Shown: piece after piece, positions 1 to 8,798 of the stretch
Numbering within the stretch: the first letter of the stretch is position 1
Layout: each line of letters begins with the position of its first letter
Origin: Psychrobacter sp. ANT_WB68
GTDB taxonomy: Bacteria; Pseudomonadota; Gammaproteobacteria; Pseudomonadales; Moraxellaceae
Direction of reading: 5' to 3'
NCBI RefSeq assembly: GCF_008369115.1
Contig: NZ_VOAZ01000006.1
Span: 17,938-81,937, forward strand
DNA: 64,000 bases
Made by a program: the position numbers and the translations under genes
The notes under the pieces: generated by a model
The model's database searches: none
What the model was told of the DNA's origin: nothing
The model's input: the letters and a program-made list of their open reading frames with translations, nothing else

Positions 1-225
1 TTTGATGAGCAGTATGATGCGTGGTTGGTTGAGCGTTATTATGACTTTAAACGGGCCAATGGTTATACCGAGATGGAAATCAGCGGCAAACGTAATGCAT
101 TAGAGAACGTCCTCATTACCGATACGTTAGACGAGCACCATGCGCGATTGAATGAGGTTGGCTTTACCCGTCATCTGACGTGGTTCCAGTTTTTAAACTT
201 TTTTTCTATTGTGGCGTTTAAATAA
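1..225 (+). CDS. cmoA: CmoA C-terminal part, carboxy-SAM synthase (5' end outside window)
   Basis: The open frame enters from the left edge and ends at the TAA at 223-225; 74 residues are visible. They match the C-terminus of CmoA, including the stretch [16 protein letters not shown] and the ending FSIVAFK. CmoA makes carboxy-S-adenosylmethionine from SAM and prephenate, the donor used by CmoB to form 5-oxyacetyluridine at position 34 of tRNA. The cmoB gene follows 66 bases downstream on the same strand, the usual cmoAB operon order. The start and the SAM-binding domain are outside the window, so only the family call can be made. Confidence 0.9.
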   Translation, partial: FDEQYDAWLVERYYDFKRANGYTEMEISGKRNALENVLITDTLDEHHARLNEVGFTRHLTWFQFLNFFSIVAFK

Positions 226-291
226 CGCTTAGATTCTTTAAAACACCTTACCTTTTACACTATCTGTTGATCAACACGGTAATCCGCTTTT

Positions 292-1347
292 ATGCTTAAC
301 GACACTATTCTCCACGCCGAACGTGAACTGTATTTAACCTTGTTGACACTGGCGCAGCACCATCCAATGGCTTACGAGTGGCTCAAGCAGTTACCAACGT
401 GGCTAAATGATATAAAAGACAAAGCCAATTACGCTCATGCGCCTGCTTATCAAGCGTCGGTAGCACGATTGCCAAAATTGACCGTCAACAATGTACAGTT
501 AGATAGCGATATATTGACAATCAATGCACCGTTGAGTGACTCTGAGCGTAAACAAGCGACGGCTCTGTTAAAGCAATTGATGCCATGGCGTAAAGGCCCT
601 TTTCAAATCGGTAGTAGCCAGAATGAAGGTAGTGAGCAAGCCGAGCCAATTTTCATCGATACCGAATGGCACAGTGATTGGAAGTGGCAACGAGTCGCAC
701 CGCATTTGGGCACGTTAAAAGGTCGGCGTGTTTTGGATGTAGGCGGTGGCTCTGGTTATCATGGCTGGCGTATGGCTGGGGCAGGCGCGGATACAGTCAT
801 TATTATTGATCCATCATGCTTGTTCTATCATCAGTTTATGGCGATTCGTCATTTTGTCGGTAGCGCCGATGATCATGACACAGGTGGTTATCGCACTCAT
901 TATATTCCGGTGCCACTGGAAGCTTTACCTGAGAACAGTCAGCTGTTCGACACAGTATTTAGTATGGGCGTCCTCTATCATCGCCAGTCACCCTTTGAGC
1001 ATTTACAACAGCTGAAAGGACAATTGGTCAAAGGTGGCGAGCTGGTGCTTGAAACTTTGGTGATTGAAGGCGATGCCAATACCGTACTGGTGCCGCATGA
1101 CCGCTATGCTCAGATGAATAATGTGTATTTTCTACCGTCTGTAGCGGCGCTAATTGGCTGGCTAGAAAAGGCTGGATTTACCGAAGTGCGCTGCGTCGAT
1201 GTGGCAGTGACCTCTACCGATGAGCAGCGTAAAACGGAGTGGATGAACTACCATTCGCTAGCAGACTTCTTAGATGTGAATGACTCAACAAAGACCATCG
1301 AAGGCTATCCTGCACCGATGCGTGCCACGATTATTGCAAAAAAATAG
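292..1347 (+). CDS. cmoB: tRNA U34 carboxymethyltransferase CmoB
   Basis: A 351-residue protein, slightly longer than the usual length of about 325. It transfers the carboxymethyl group of carboxy-SAM to 5-hydroxyuridine at the wobble position of tRNA, in the cytoplasm. The Rossmann SAM-type motif VLDVGGGSGYHGWRM lies near residues 147-161, followed by IDPS near 174 and the conserved FDTVFSMGVLYHR segment. The N-terminal 100 residues carry the family-specific MPWRKGPF. The gene sits directly after cmoA, supporting co-transcription. No clear Shine-Dalgarno is seen before the ATG, but no other start preserves the N-terminus. Identity is secure. Confidence 0.95.
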   Translation: MLNDTILHAERELYLTLLTLAQHHPMAYEWLKQLPTWLNDIKDKANYAHAPAYQASVARLPKLTVNNVQLDSDILTINAPLSDSERKQATALLKQLMPWRKGPFQIGSSQNEGSEQAEPIFIDTEWHSDWKWQRVAPHLGTLKGRRVLDVGGGSGYHGWRMAGAGADTVIIIDPSCLFYHQFMAIRHFVGSADDHDTGGYRTHYIPVPLEALPENSQLFDTVFSMGVLYHRQSPFEHLQQLKGQLVKGGELVLETLVIEGDANTVLVPHDRYAQMNNVYFLPSVAALIGWLEKAGFTEVRCVDVAVTSTDEQRKTEWMNYHSLADFLDVNDSTKTIEGYPAPMRATIIAKK

Positions 1348-1397
1348 TATTTATGAGGGCTGACAGTAGGTGATCATAAAAACAAGGAGAAGAGATT

Positions 1398-2564
1398 GTG
1401 AAAATATCGACCACTGTGATTATGATTGCTGTCAGCTTGTTGTCACTGCCTGCGATGGCCGCCGATGCTTATGGCACGCCGTTTGACGGCTGGGGTTTTG
1501 TCAAAGACGACTGGCAATTGGTCTGTGACAATACCTTGACTTGCCGCGCGGCTGGTTATGCAAATGAAGGTGCGGTGTCTGAAGAAATACTGTCAGCTAG
1601 TATGTTGTTGACGATTGTAGCCGGTGAAAAACTGCCTAGTGCAGAATTTATTTTGAGTAGCCAGGACTACGATGAGCAAGAAAAATTGGTGAGCGATCAA
1701 TTATCAAAAAATACTGACAATGTTGAGCTGTCATTAAATGATAAATCTTATGGTATGGTGCAGCTTTCATCTGACGGCAGAGGGCAGTTAAGCCGCGCCC
1801 AACTACAGCAACTGCTGAAACTTGTTAACCAGAATACTAAGATGCAGTTCACGTCAGGGGTTTATAAATGGCAAGTATCCGATAAAGGATTGGCGGCGAT
1901 ATTGCTGAAACTTGATGAAGTACAAGGTCGCGTAGGTACGCCACTCGCATTTATCAGTAAAAAAAATTCCAATCGACAAACACTTAAAAAAGCGCTGAAA
2001 ATACCGATCGTTAAAAAAGACTATAGCTATCTAGACGACAAGGCGCTAAAAGAAGGTAAGCAAGCGCTTGACCCGAAAAAATTGGCGTACTTTCAAGCAA
2101 ATATAAACAATTGGGTCGATATTGATTCTGAACAGCTTATAGGCTCTGTAGATACTATGGGAGATTGTGAGTTGGTTAATCCAAAAACTGAAGAATATCG
2201 ACGAATGCAAGAGTATGGCGCTGATAGGTTAGGCTGGGATTTTACACCGGTTAATGCCCAATATACCTTGGCCAGTCACCTCTGTTGGCAGGGTGCCTAT
2301 AATATGGGAGCAGGTTATTGGCTCATAAACCATACTAAGCCAAGCAAGCCAACACTGATTACAACATCAGCGAGTGATTACTCTGATGGTGAAATTTACG
2401 CTATTCATAAGGATAGAGGAATAGGTGATTGCTGGAATAGCAAAACATGGGTATGGACCGGCAAAACCTTTGCACTAACGGAAGATTCCAGTACAGGAAT
2501 GTGTCGAGGCTTTGCTGGTGGCGCATGGAATTTACCAACTTATACCAGTGAAGTCATAAAATAA
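1398..2564 (+). CDS. Secreted DUF1176 family protein
   Basis: A 388-residue protein of unknown function. It starts with GTG at 1398, 7 bases after the AAGGAGA at 1384-1390. Residues 1-21 are a Sec signal peptide ending AMA, so the product is periplasmic or outer-membrane associated. The mature N-terminus WQLVCDNTLTCRAAGY and the C-terminal half, with scattered cysteines and CWNSKTWVWTG, resemble the DUF1176 family found in several Proteobacteria. The middle (about 195-235) is Lys-rich. It follows cmoB by 50 bases but is unlikely to share its function. It is convergent with the small membrane protein gene at 2598. The DUF assignment is from recall and moderately sure. Confidence 0.75.
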   Translation: MKISTTVIMIAVSLLSLPAMAADAYGTPFDGWGFVKDDWQLVCDNTLTCRAAGYANEGAVSEEILSASMLLTIVAGEKLPSAEFILSSQDYDEQEKLVSDQLSKNTDNVELSLNDKSYGMVQLSSDGRGQLSRAQLQQLLKLVNQNTKMQFTSGVYKWQVSDKGLAAILLKLDEVQGRVGTPLAFISKKNSNRQTLKKALKIPIVKKDYSYLDDKALKEGKQALDPKKLAYFQANINNWVDIDSEQLIGSVDTMGDCELVNPKTEEYRRMQEYGADRLGWDFTPVNAQYTLASHLCWQGAYNMGAGYWLINHTKPSKPTLITTSASDYSDGEIYAIHKDRGIGDCWNSKTWVWTGKTFALTEDSSTGMCRGFAGGAWNLPTYTSEVIK

Positions 2565-2597
2565 AAAGTGATAGCAAGCCTCAGTGAGTAGTGGTAA

Positions 2598-2816
2598 TTA
2601 AATAAACCACCTTGTAAATGCCATTTCTATCAATACTTTTAAGATAAAACCAATAAAACCAGCACCAAGCGCTAAAAACATCCAAAAGGTGCCAGCGCGC
2701 CCTGCATCGGATTTTTTGGATAGATCCCAAATAATAAAAAATAAGAAAGCAATAAAGATGGGTAGTAACACGTACATTCCCCAACTGGTGACCGTACTAG
2801 CAGCAATCGCAAACAT
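2598..2816 (-). CDS. Small inner-membrane protein, DUF2788-like
   Basis: A 72-residue protein with two predicted transmembrane helices, about residues 13-31 and 44-64, separated by a charged loop DLSKKSDAGRAG. Length, two-helix layout and the loop followed by a Gly-rich second helix resemble DUF2788 proteins of Gammaproteobacteria, whose role is unknown. A good ribosome site (AGGA about 8 bases before the ATG at 2814-2816) supports it as a real gene. It is divergent from argS across a 415-base spacer and convergent with the DUF1176 gene, with 33 bases between their stops and no visible terminator. Confidence 0.7.
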   Translation of the reverse strand: MFAIAASTVTSWGMYVLLPIFIAFLFFIIWDLSKKSDAGRAGTFWMFLALGAGFIGFILKVLIEMAFTRWFI

Positions 2817-3231
2817 GTTTTTATCCTGTATATAAAATAATAAAACACCACCTTCTCTATTATTTATTTTTATGGCTTTTAATAAAATACTTATAAGTGC
2901 TTGAATAAGACTTCAAAAGTCAAGATATGTAGAGAAAGTAGGCAATAGATGGCGTGATTATAACGCGGAATAGGGCCGCTATAAATATTTCACTAACGTC
3001 AGGCAACAGTAACGCTACAATCAGTTTAAATAACCCTCTATTTGCAGCTTATAATAGTCATTAAATCCTAAGCAGCGCGTATCCGTTATAATAGCAGTAA
3101 TTTTAACGCTATTTTTTTTCCAAATAGTGCAATAGCGTGTAAAGGTTGTTATATTTATAGGTTTCTTATTTTTTTCGTATTATCTTATAGTTCACCAATT
3201 TTTTTGTTCATTTATCTGAGTTTATAGTCCT
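2817..3231. promoter_or_regulatory. Divergent intergenic region upstream of argS
   Basis: A 415-base AT-rich stretch without a convincing gene. Two TATAAT hexamers lie on the plus strand at 3050-3055 and 3087-3092 and could be -10 elements for argS, but neither has a good -35 at the right distance. No strong hairpin was seen. Confidence 0.35.
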
Positions 3232-5061
3232 ATGTCACAAGCCCAAATTGATACGCTCGCCTCACTATTTGATAGTGCCATCCAAGTCCTAAAAGATGAC
3301 GGCGAACTACCGGCTGATTGGCAAAATAATAGCCAAATTACGCGTACAAAAGATACCAGTCATGGTGACTTTGCGAGCAATATCGCGCTAACGGCCGCCA
3401 AAGCTGCGAAAGCCAATCCGCGCCAGCTTGCTGAAAAAATCGTCAACGCCTTGCCTGAAAATCAAGATATTTGCCAAGTAGAAATCGCAGGTCCCGGCTT
3501 CATCAACGTGTTCTTAAATACCGAAGCCAAATTCGCCGTGTTAGACGATATCTTTAAGCTGCAAGAACGCTTTGGTTTAAGCAAGCAGTTTAAGGGTCAA
3601 AAAATACAAGTTGAATTTGTTTCTGCTAACCCCACGTCTAGTCTGCACGTCGGTCATGGCCGCGGTGCCGCATTTGGTATGAGCGTGGCAAACTTGCTTG
3701 AAGCCATTGGCTATGATGTTACGCGTGAGTATTATGTCAATGATGCTGGTCGACAGATGGATATCTTAGCGACCAGTACGTATTTGCGTTATCTAGAAGC
3801 CAACGGCGAGTCAGTCATATTCCCAGTCAACGGCTATCAAGGCGATTATGTCAGTGATATTGCTCAGACACTAAAGACACAGCATGGGGATAGCTACGTC
3901 CACAGTTTTGCAGAAATTGCCAAAGACGTGTCAGCAGATGCGCAGTTTGAGATAAATGCTGATGGCGAAAAAGTGCTGCTATCAGGCGATAAAGAAGCTC
4001 ATATTGACGGACTGATTGCCAATAGTAAAGCTTTGCTTGGTGAGGGCTACGAGCTATTCTTAAATGCCGCATTGAGCAGTATTTTGGCTGATATCAAAGA
4101 CGACTTAAATGACTTTGGCGTCCGCTATGAATGCTGGTTTAGTGAAAGATCCATCGATAGCGAGATTGAGCCCGTCTTACAAATCCTAGATGAAAAAGGC
4201 TATTTGTACGAAAAGGACGGCAATATCTGGTTCAAATCGACCGATTTTGGTGATGAAAAAGACCGTGTGGTACGCCGTGCCAATGGTCAAAGTACCTATT
4301 TTGCCTCTGATATCGCTTATCATAAAAACAAATTCGATCGCGGTTTTGACAAAGTTATTAACGTCTGGGGTGCCGACCATCATGGTTATGTCCCACGGGT
4401 AAAAGCGGCGTTGACGGCGCTTGGTATCGATGCCGACCGTCTTGATGTGGTGCTGGTACAGTTTGTCGCTTTATGGCGCGGTAGTGAAAAAGTGCAAATG
4501 TCGTCACGTTCGGGAAAATTTGTCACGTTACGTGAGCTGCGTCATGAAGTCGGTAACGATGCCGCACGTTTCTACTATGTCGCACGTAAGCCTGAAGTAC
4601 ACGTTGATTTTGACTTAGAGCTTGCTAAATCTCAAAGTAAAGACAACCTGGTTTACTATATCCAGTATGCGCATGCACGAGTTTGCCGTGTGTTAGAAAA
4701 ACTAGAAAACAGTGGGCTGCAAGTGAATGACATTATTGGTGCCGAGCAGCAGCAGTTGCTGATTGCGCCGAGCGAAGAAGAATTGATTAAGTTGTTAGCG
4801 GCGTATCCTGCAACCTTGTTGCGTGCAGCGACAGGCTATGAGCCGCACATCTTAACCAACTATCTGAAAGAGTTGGCAGCGCTATTTCATGGTTGGTATG
4901 ATAGCAATCGCATCTTACCTGTCAGCCTAACGTCAGGTGAGACGCCAAGCCAAGATGAGATGAATATGATGCAGGCTCGCCTACGCTTATCTAAAGCGGT
5001 CAGGCAGGTATTGAGCAATGGGCTTAGCTTATTAGGCTTGTCTGCGCCGTCTAGCATGTAG
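3232..5061 (+). CDS. argS: Arginyl-tRNA synthetase
   Basis: A 609-residue class I aminoacyl-tRNA synthetase that charges tRNA-Arg with arginine using ATP. Seen: N-terminal Add-1 type domain, then the HIGH-type signature HVGH at residues 139-142 in SANPTSSLHVGHGRGAA, the segment EYYVNDAGRQ, and VQMSSRSGKFVTL as the degenerate KMSKS loop typical of ArgRS. The C-terminal anticodon-binding helical domain contains YIQYAHARVCRV. Length is slightly above the usual 560-590. The SPOR protein gene follows 80 bases downstream with no terminator between, so the two may be co-transcribed. Confidence 0.97.
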   Translation: MSQAQIDTLASLFDSAIQVLKDDGELPADWQNNSQITRTKDTSHGDFASNIALTAAKAAKANPRQLAEKIVNALPENQDICQVEIAGPGFINVFLNTEAKFAVLDDIFKLQERFGLSKQFKGQKIQVEFVSANPTSSLHVGHGRGAAFGMSVANLLEAIGYDVTREYYVNDAGRQMDILATSTYLRYLEANGESVIFPVNGYQGDYVSDIAQTLKTQHGDSYVHSFAEIAKDVSADAQFEINADGEKVLLSGDKEAHIDGLIANSKALLGEGYELFLNAALSSILADIKDDLNDFGVRYECWFSERSIDSEIEPVLQILDEKGYLYEKDGNIWFKSTDFGDEKDRVVRRANGQSTYFASDIAYHKNKFDRGFDKVINVWGADHHGYVPRVKAALTALGIDADRLDVVLVQFVALWRGSEKVQMSSRSGKFVTLRELRHEVGNDAARFYYVARKPEVHVDFDLELAKSQSKDNLVYYIQYAHARVCRVLEKLENSGLQVNDIIGAEQQQLLIAPSEEELIKLLAAYPATLLRAATGYEPHILTNYLKELAALFHGWYDSNRILPVSLTSGETPSQDEMNMMQARLRLSKAVRQVLSNGLSLLGLSAPSSM

Positions 5062-5141
5062 TATAAAGAGAGACGGCTGAGAGCCATCATTCGACGATAA
5101 TTCGATAACGACAGATATATTCAGTAGGGAGAACGAGATCC

Positions 5142-5960
5142 ATGTTAGCCAAAAAACCAAAAGGTGCCACTGAAAAACGCAAAACAAGTAGTGTGTCAGG
5201 CTTATTATGGATGTTTGTTGGGGCGGTATTGACGCTCATGATTGGGGTGTTTTTATACCTCTCACCATTGTTCAACTTTAGTCCTGCGGGCAGTGACGAC
5301 GGTGCCGATCCTGATAGACAAGTACAACAACGGGTCGATACCGATACCGATAATGGTGATTATGAGTTCTATGATATTCTGCCCAATCAAGAGATGGCAA
5401 CGATTCCTGATGAAGATTTTGGGGAAGGCAGTGGTAGCCAATCAGGTCAAATCACTGACTTCGAGCCGGATGTGATCGTCAATCAGCCTCAAAGTACGAC
5501 TCCTGCTAATGATGGGGGTAATTTTGGCATCTCTGAAAATACCACTATTGAACCGAATCGTGGCAACAATGCTAATAACGCAGCCACCAGCAGTAATGAC
5601 GACGATATTGTCATCGTTGAAGAAGATGCGACCTACGATGGAACACCAGCTGCCAGTAATACGGGTGCGAGTGCAAACAAAACCAATACCGCAAATGCTA
5701 GCGTACAGCCAGCTAAGCCTGCAGCGACCTATATATTACAAATTAATAGCTTTGGTGACGCGGATGAAGCAGATCGTCGCCGCGCCCAAGTGCTGATGGC
5801 GGGTGTTGATGCTAGAGTTGTGAAAAATACCACGGGTAATGGTTTGCCTATCTATCAGGTTATCTCGCGCCCGATGAATAACCGTCAAGCGGTTGCTACT
5901 GCCCAGCAGCGCCTGCAAAATAACGGTATTGACTCTATTATCGTCGAACAACGTCGTTAA
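5142..5960 (+). CDS. SPOR-domain membrane protein
   Basis: A 272-residue bitopic inner-membrane protein. After a short basic N-terminus there is one transmembrane helix at about residues 19-40, then a long Asn/Asp/Thr/Ala-rich periplasmic linker of about 150 residues, and a C-terminal SPOR domain from about residue 195 (YILQINSFGDADEADRRRA to the end). SPOR domains bind denuded peptidoglycan glycans at division sites, so a role in cell-wall or septum biology is likely. The argS-SPOR gene order is common in gammaproteobacteria (compare the argS-ftsN neighbourhood), but the sequence is too divergent to call it FtsN. A terminator follows at 6077. Confidence 0.85.
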   Translation: MLAKKPKGATEKRKTSSVSGLLWMFVGAVLTLMIGVFLYLSPLFNFSPAGSDDGADPDRQVQQRVDTDTDNGDYEFYDILPNQEMATIPDEDFGEGSGSQSGQITDFEPDVIVNQPQSTTPANDGGNFGISENTTIEPNRGNNANNAATSSNDDDIVIVEEDATYDGTPAASNTGASANKTNTANASVQPAKPAATYILQINSFGDADEADRRRAQVLMAGVDARVVKNTTGNGLPIYQVISRPMNNRQAVATAQQRLQNNGIDSIIVEQRR

Positions 5961-6076
5961 GCAACGCGGTCAAATTATGCCATTCAACGCAAGGTTTAGT
6001 GGTTTTTTCATCACTGTTGTTGATTGATCTTGTTGATCAACTAACAAAGTAATGATAACAAAGTATTGATAAAAAC

Positions 6077-6099
6077 AGCGTCACTGTGGCGCTTTTTTT
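6077..6099 (+). terminator. Intrinsic terminator after the SPOR gene
   Basis: AGCGTC pairs with GGCGCT (one G-T wobble) around a short loop, followed by seven T residues at 6093-6099. Confidence 0.7.
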
Positions 6100-6157
6100 A
6101 TCCCTTTTTTTTCGTATACTTTTTGGCATCTTTTATCAAACTTAATATAAGAGCATC

Positions 6158-7255
6158 ATGATGACTGTGACTCCTTCAGAAACTGCAACCGTCGGTATGA
6201 TTAGTGCTTTTTTTCAAAAGTATTTCATCGATGCTTTTACCGGGATGGCGTTAGGACTGTTTGTTACCCTCATTGCCGGTCTTATCATCTCGCAAATCGG
6301 TGGTTGGTTAGCTTTACCTGCACTGGTAGCGGTCGGCAAGCTGGCGTCAGTATTAATGGGTGCGGGCATCGGTGTCGGTATCGCTTACTATCTTAAAGCG
6401 CCAACTTTAGTGATGCTTAGCTGCTTAGTCGCAGGGATGCTCGGTGCCCATTCTGAAGCTTTAATGGCAGGCAACCTATTTATGGCGCAAGAAACAGGCC
6501 CAGCAACCTTCGCTGCGGTGCCCGGTAATCCGATTGGTGCGTATTTGACCTCAGTCTTTGCTTATCGTGCTGGGACTTGGGTCGCTGGCAAGACCAAGCT
6601 TGATATTTTGCTTATCCCTTTATTAGTCTGTACGGTGGCACTAATTGTCTGTGCGCTGCTTAATCCTCCGGTCGTTGCTGCTGTCAATGCCATTGGTCAA
6701 GGTATTCAAGCAGCTACTGAATTGCAGCCATTACTAATGGGTATTGTGATAGCGGTTGTTGTTGGCATTTTATTGACACTACCGACCTCAAGCGCTGCTA
6801 TCTGTATCGCTATTGGGCTTGGCGGCTTAGCGGGTGGGGCTGCCGTCGTCGGCTGTGCCGCGCATATGATTGGCTTTGCAGTGGCCAGTTTTAAAGATAA
6901 CGGTGTCAGCGGCGTGATATCTCAAGGACTTGGCACCAGTATGCTACAAATTCCTAATGTCCTCAAAAAACCTATCGTTTTATTGCCTGCTGTGATTGCT
7001 AGCGCCATTGTTGGTCCTATCGCGACCGTCGGTTTTGGCCTAGCTTGTACGGCGACTGGCGCAGGCATGGGCACGGCAGGGTTGGTTGGAGTGTTTGGCG
7101 TCATTGAGGCGTCACAAGAAATCATGAGCAGCGCTCAGTTATGGACGGCGATTGTTTTATTGATGTTCGTCCTACCTGCGCTCATCGCTGGTGTGGTCGC
7201 CTATGTGATGCGCCGCCTTGGTTGGTTGGTTGATGGCGATATGAAATTACCTTAG
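6158..7255 (+). CDS. EIIC-like multi-pass membrane protein (PTS_EIIC_2 type)
   Basis: A 365-residue, strongly hydrophobic protein with about ten membrane segments and very high Gly/Ala content. The motifs AVPGNPIGAYL, LPTSSAAICIAIGLGGLAGG and GAGMGTAGLVGVFGVIEAS are typical of the family annotated as phosphotransferase-system EIIC (PF13303). No EIIA, EIIB, HPr or EI gene lies nearby, so sugar phosphotransferase activity is doubtful; the substrate cannot be predicted. Two adjacent ATG codons (6158 and 6161) could start it; the ribosome site is weak. It converges on the cytochrome gene, and a bidirectional terminator lies between them. Confidence 0.75.
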   Translation: MMTVTPSETATVGMISAFFQKYFIDAFTGMALGLFVTLIAGLIISQIGGWLALPALVAVGKLASVLMGAGIGVGIAYYLKAPTLVMLSCLVAGMLGAHSEALMAGNLFMAQETGPATFAAVPGNPIGAYLTSVFAYRAGTWVAGKTKLDILLIPLLVCTVALIVCALLNPPVVAAVNAIGQGIQAATELQPLLMGIVIAVVVGILLTLPTSSAAICIAIGLGGLAGGAAVVGCAAHMIGFAVASFKDNGVSGVISQGLGTSMLQIPNVLKKPIVLLPAVIASAIVGPIATVGFGLACTATGAGMGTAGLVGVFGVIEASQEIMSSAQLWTAIVLLMFVLPALIAGVVAYVMRRLGWLVDGDMKLP

Positions 7256-7297
7256 CGTTCATGTAAAAGGTTAAGTTAAATATCGATAAAAATTGAA

Positions 7298-7326
7298 AAG
7301 CCCAGCTATCTTAAATAGTTGGGCTT
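7298..7326. terminator. Bidirectional intrinsic terminator
   Basis: AAGCCCAGCTAT pairs with ATAGTTGGGCTT (one wobble) around a 5-base loop, between the convergent EIIC-like and cytochrome genes. Confidence 0.8.
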
Positions 7327-7356
7327 CCGTTTTCTATTATTTTTCAATTTTTTAAA

Positions 7357-8340
7357 TTAACGACGTACGTCTTTTGGTGCGTCGCCATTTGGCCAATCTT
7401 TGTCTTTATTGGCTTTTACAGGGCGGGGCAAATGGGTAAAGTAGGCGGCAATATCGACGGCTTCTTGGTCGGTTAGTGTATTACCTTGTCCAAATGGCAT
7501 TTTACCTTTAATAAAGGCAGCAGCAGTATAAGTACGTGCCATACCCGCGCCATCGTTAAAGGACTTATCACCAGCAACTGCTGGATAGATATAAGTGCCA
7601 TCGTCATTATATTGCCCTTCGCCATTGTCACCGTGACAAACACTACATTTTTCCGCAAATAATTTTTTGCCATTGTCAGTATTGGGCTCCAAATCTTTAT
7701 CTATTTTGACAAAGCCACGACCTTCAGGTGACACCCCAAATGGCATATCTTGTGACAACCAACTCATATAAGACACCATCGCGTTCATATCGTCTGAACC
7801 CATATCAAGGGCTTTGCCGTTCATCGAACGCTCAAAGCAGCCATTAATACGCTGTTGAATAGTGTTAACGCGACCTGCTCTTGAACGATAAACAGGATAA
7901 ATGCCTGGCATACCATTCCAAGGCGCAGCATATGCCTCTGAGCCATTACCTAAGTGACAGCTGGTACAGTTAAGCTGGTTGCCGACGTTGTCTGGCAGCT
8001 CTTTATAAGTATGATTAGCCAGTTGTAGGCCGCGTTTTACCGCTGCGCCAAACTCATCATCTGGAATCGTAGATTCGTCAGGCATTTTAATGGCTGGCTT
8101 ACCAACTACTGCAGCACTGCTGCCTGCGCTAGCGCTCATATCGTTGGCAGCTGGCATATTGCCTTTTAGGGTTTCTGCACGGGCTTCGAGTGCTTTGACG
8201 CGAGCTAATGCTTCCGCTTCTTCCAGACGGTCAACGGCCTTAGTTTCAGTGCTATTACTACAGCCAGTCATAGTCATTGTACTAATGGCAAAGATAGCGG
8301 TTGCTAATAAGGAGGATTTAGTGCGTGGGAAACTTCTCAT
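7357..8340 (-). CDS. tsdA: Diheme cytochrome c lipoprotein, thiosulfate dehydrogenase (TsdA) type
   Basis: A 327-residue protein from the ATG at 8338-8340, chosen because it begins a clean lipoprotein signal (MRSFPRTK, hydrophobic stretch, then TMTGC with Cys27) and has AAGG upstream; an in-frame start 13 codons earlier would spoil the signal. Two heme c sites are seen: CTSCH at residues 125-129 and CSVCH at 232-236. Between them lies RINGCFERSMNG with Cys168, which matches the segment supplying the unusual axial cysteine ligand in TsdA enzymes. Those enzymes oxidise thiosulfate to tetrathionate, or the reverse, in the periplasm. Residues 35-70 form an Ala/Glu helix. The family call is strong; direction of catalysis in vivo cannot be read. 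Confidence 0.82.
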   Translation of the reverse strand: MRSFPRTKSSLLATAIFAISTMTMTGCSNSTETKAVDRLEEAEALARVKALEARAETLKGNMPAANDMSASAGSSAAVVGKPAIKMPDESTIPDDEFGAAVKRGLQLANHTYKELPDNVGNQLNCTSCHLGNGSEAYAAPWNGMPGIYPVYRSRAGRVNTIQQRINGCFERSMNGKALDMGSDDMNAMVSYMSWLSQDMPFGVSPEGRGFVKIDKDLEPNTDNGKKLFAEKCSVCHGDNGEGQYNDDGTYIYPAVAGDKSFNDGAGMARTYTAAAFIKGKMPFGQGNTLTDQEAVDIAAYFTHLPRPVKANKDKDWPNGDAPKDVRR

Positions 8341-8798
8341 TGGAATAACCTTATAGTATAAAATAATATGTAAATCCATATTTATATGATAATTTGGTCG
8401 TCATAGTGGCAGAACTTATTTGAATTTTTTAAGATAGATACAAAACTGAGATTGTAATATTCGTAAACGAGAGCACAGTGAGCGTCATATCATTCGCTTA
8501 CCGCTACTGCGTACTTCACTCCATTAATCCGCTGAATTCTACCTATCACCATCTGACCATTAATCAATCTGTAAGTTGCTAGTAACATTATTGTATCAAA
8601 TACAAATACGTAAAGTGTTTTTAAATTGAAAACAAACACTAATGCGACAAATGATGCAAACAGATGACTAAGGCTTGAGCTAGCAGCGCTTACTGTATTT
8701 TTAATAAAAAAGCACGTAAATAGGTGAGTATTTACGCGCTTTTTTGCTAAGAATGTCTTTCTAGCGGTTTAAATTATCGTCGTTTATCTACCTTTATA
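8341..8798. other. Intergenic region between the SDR stop and tsdA start
   Basis: 458 AT-rich bases. It holds the SDR terminator (8706-8745) and presumably the tsdA promoter on the minus strand. No gene was recognised. Confidence 0.4.
8706..8745. terminator. Intrinsic terminator of the SDR gene
   Basis: AAAAAGCACGTAAATA pairs with TATTTACGCGCTTTTT (one mismatch) around a 6-base loop; T or A runs on both sides allow activity on either strand. Confidence 0.8.
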
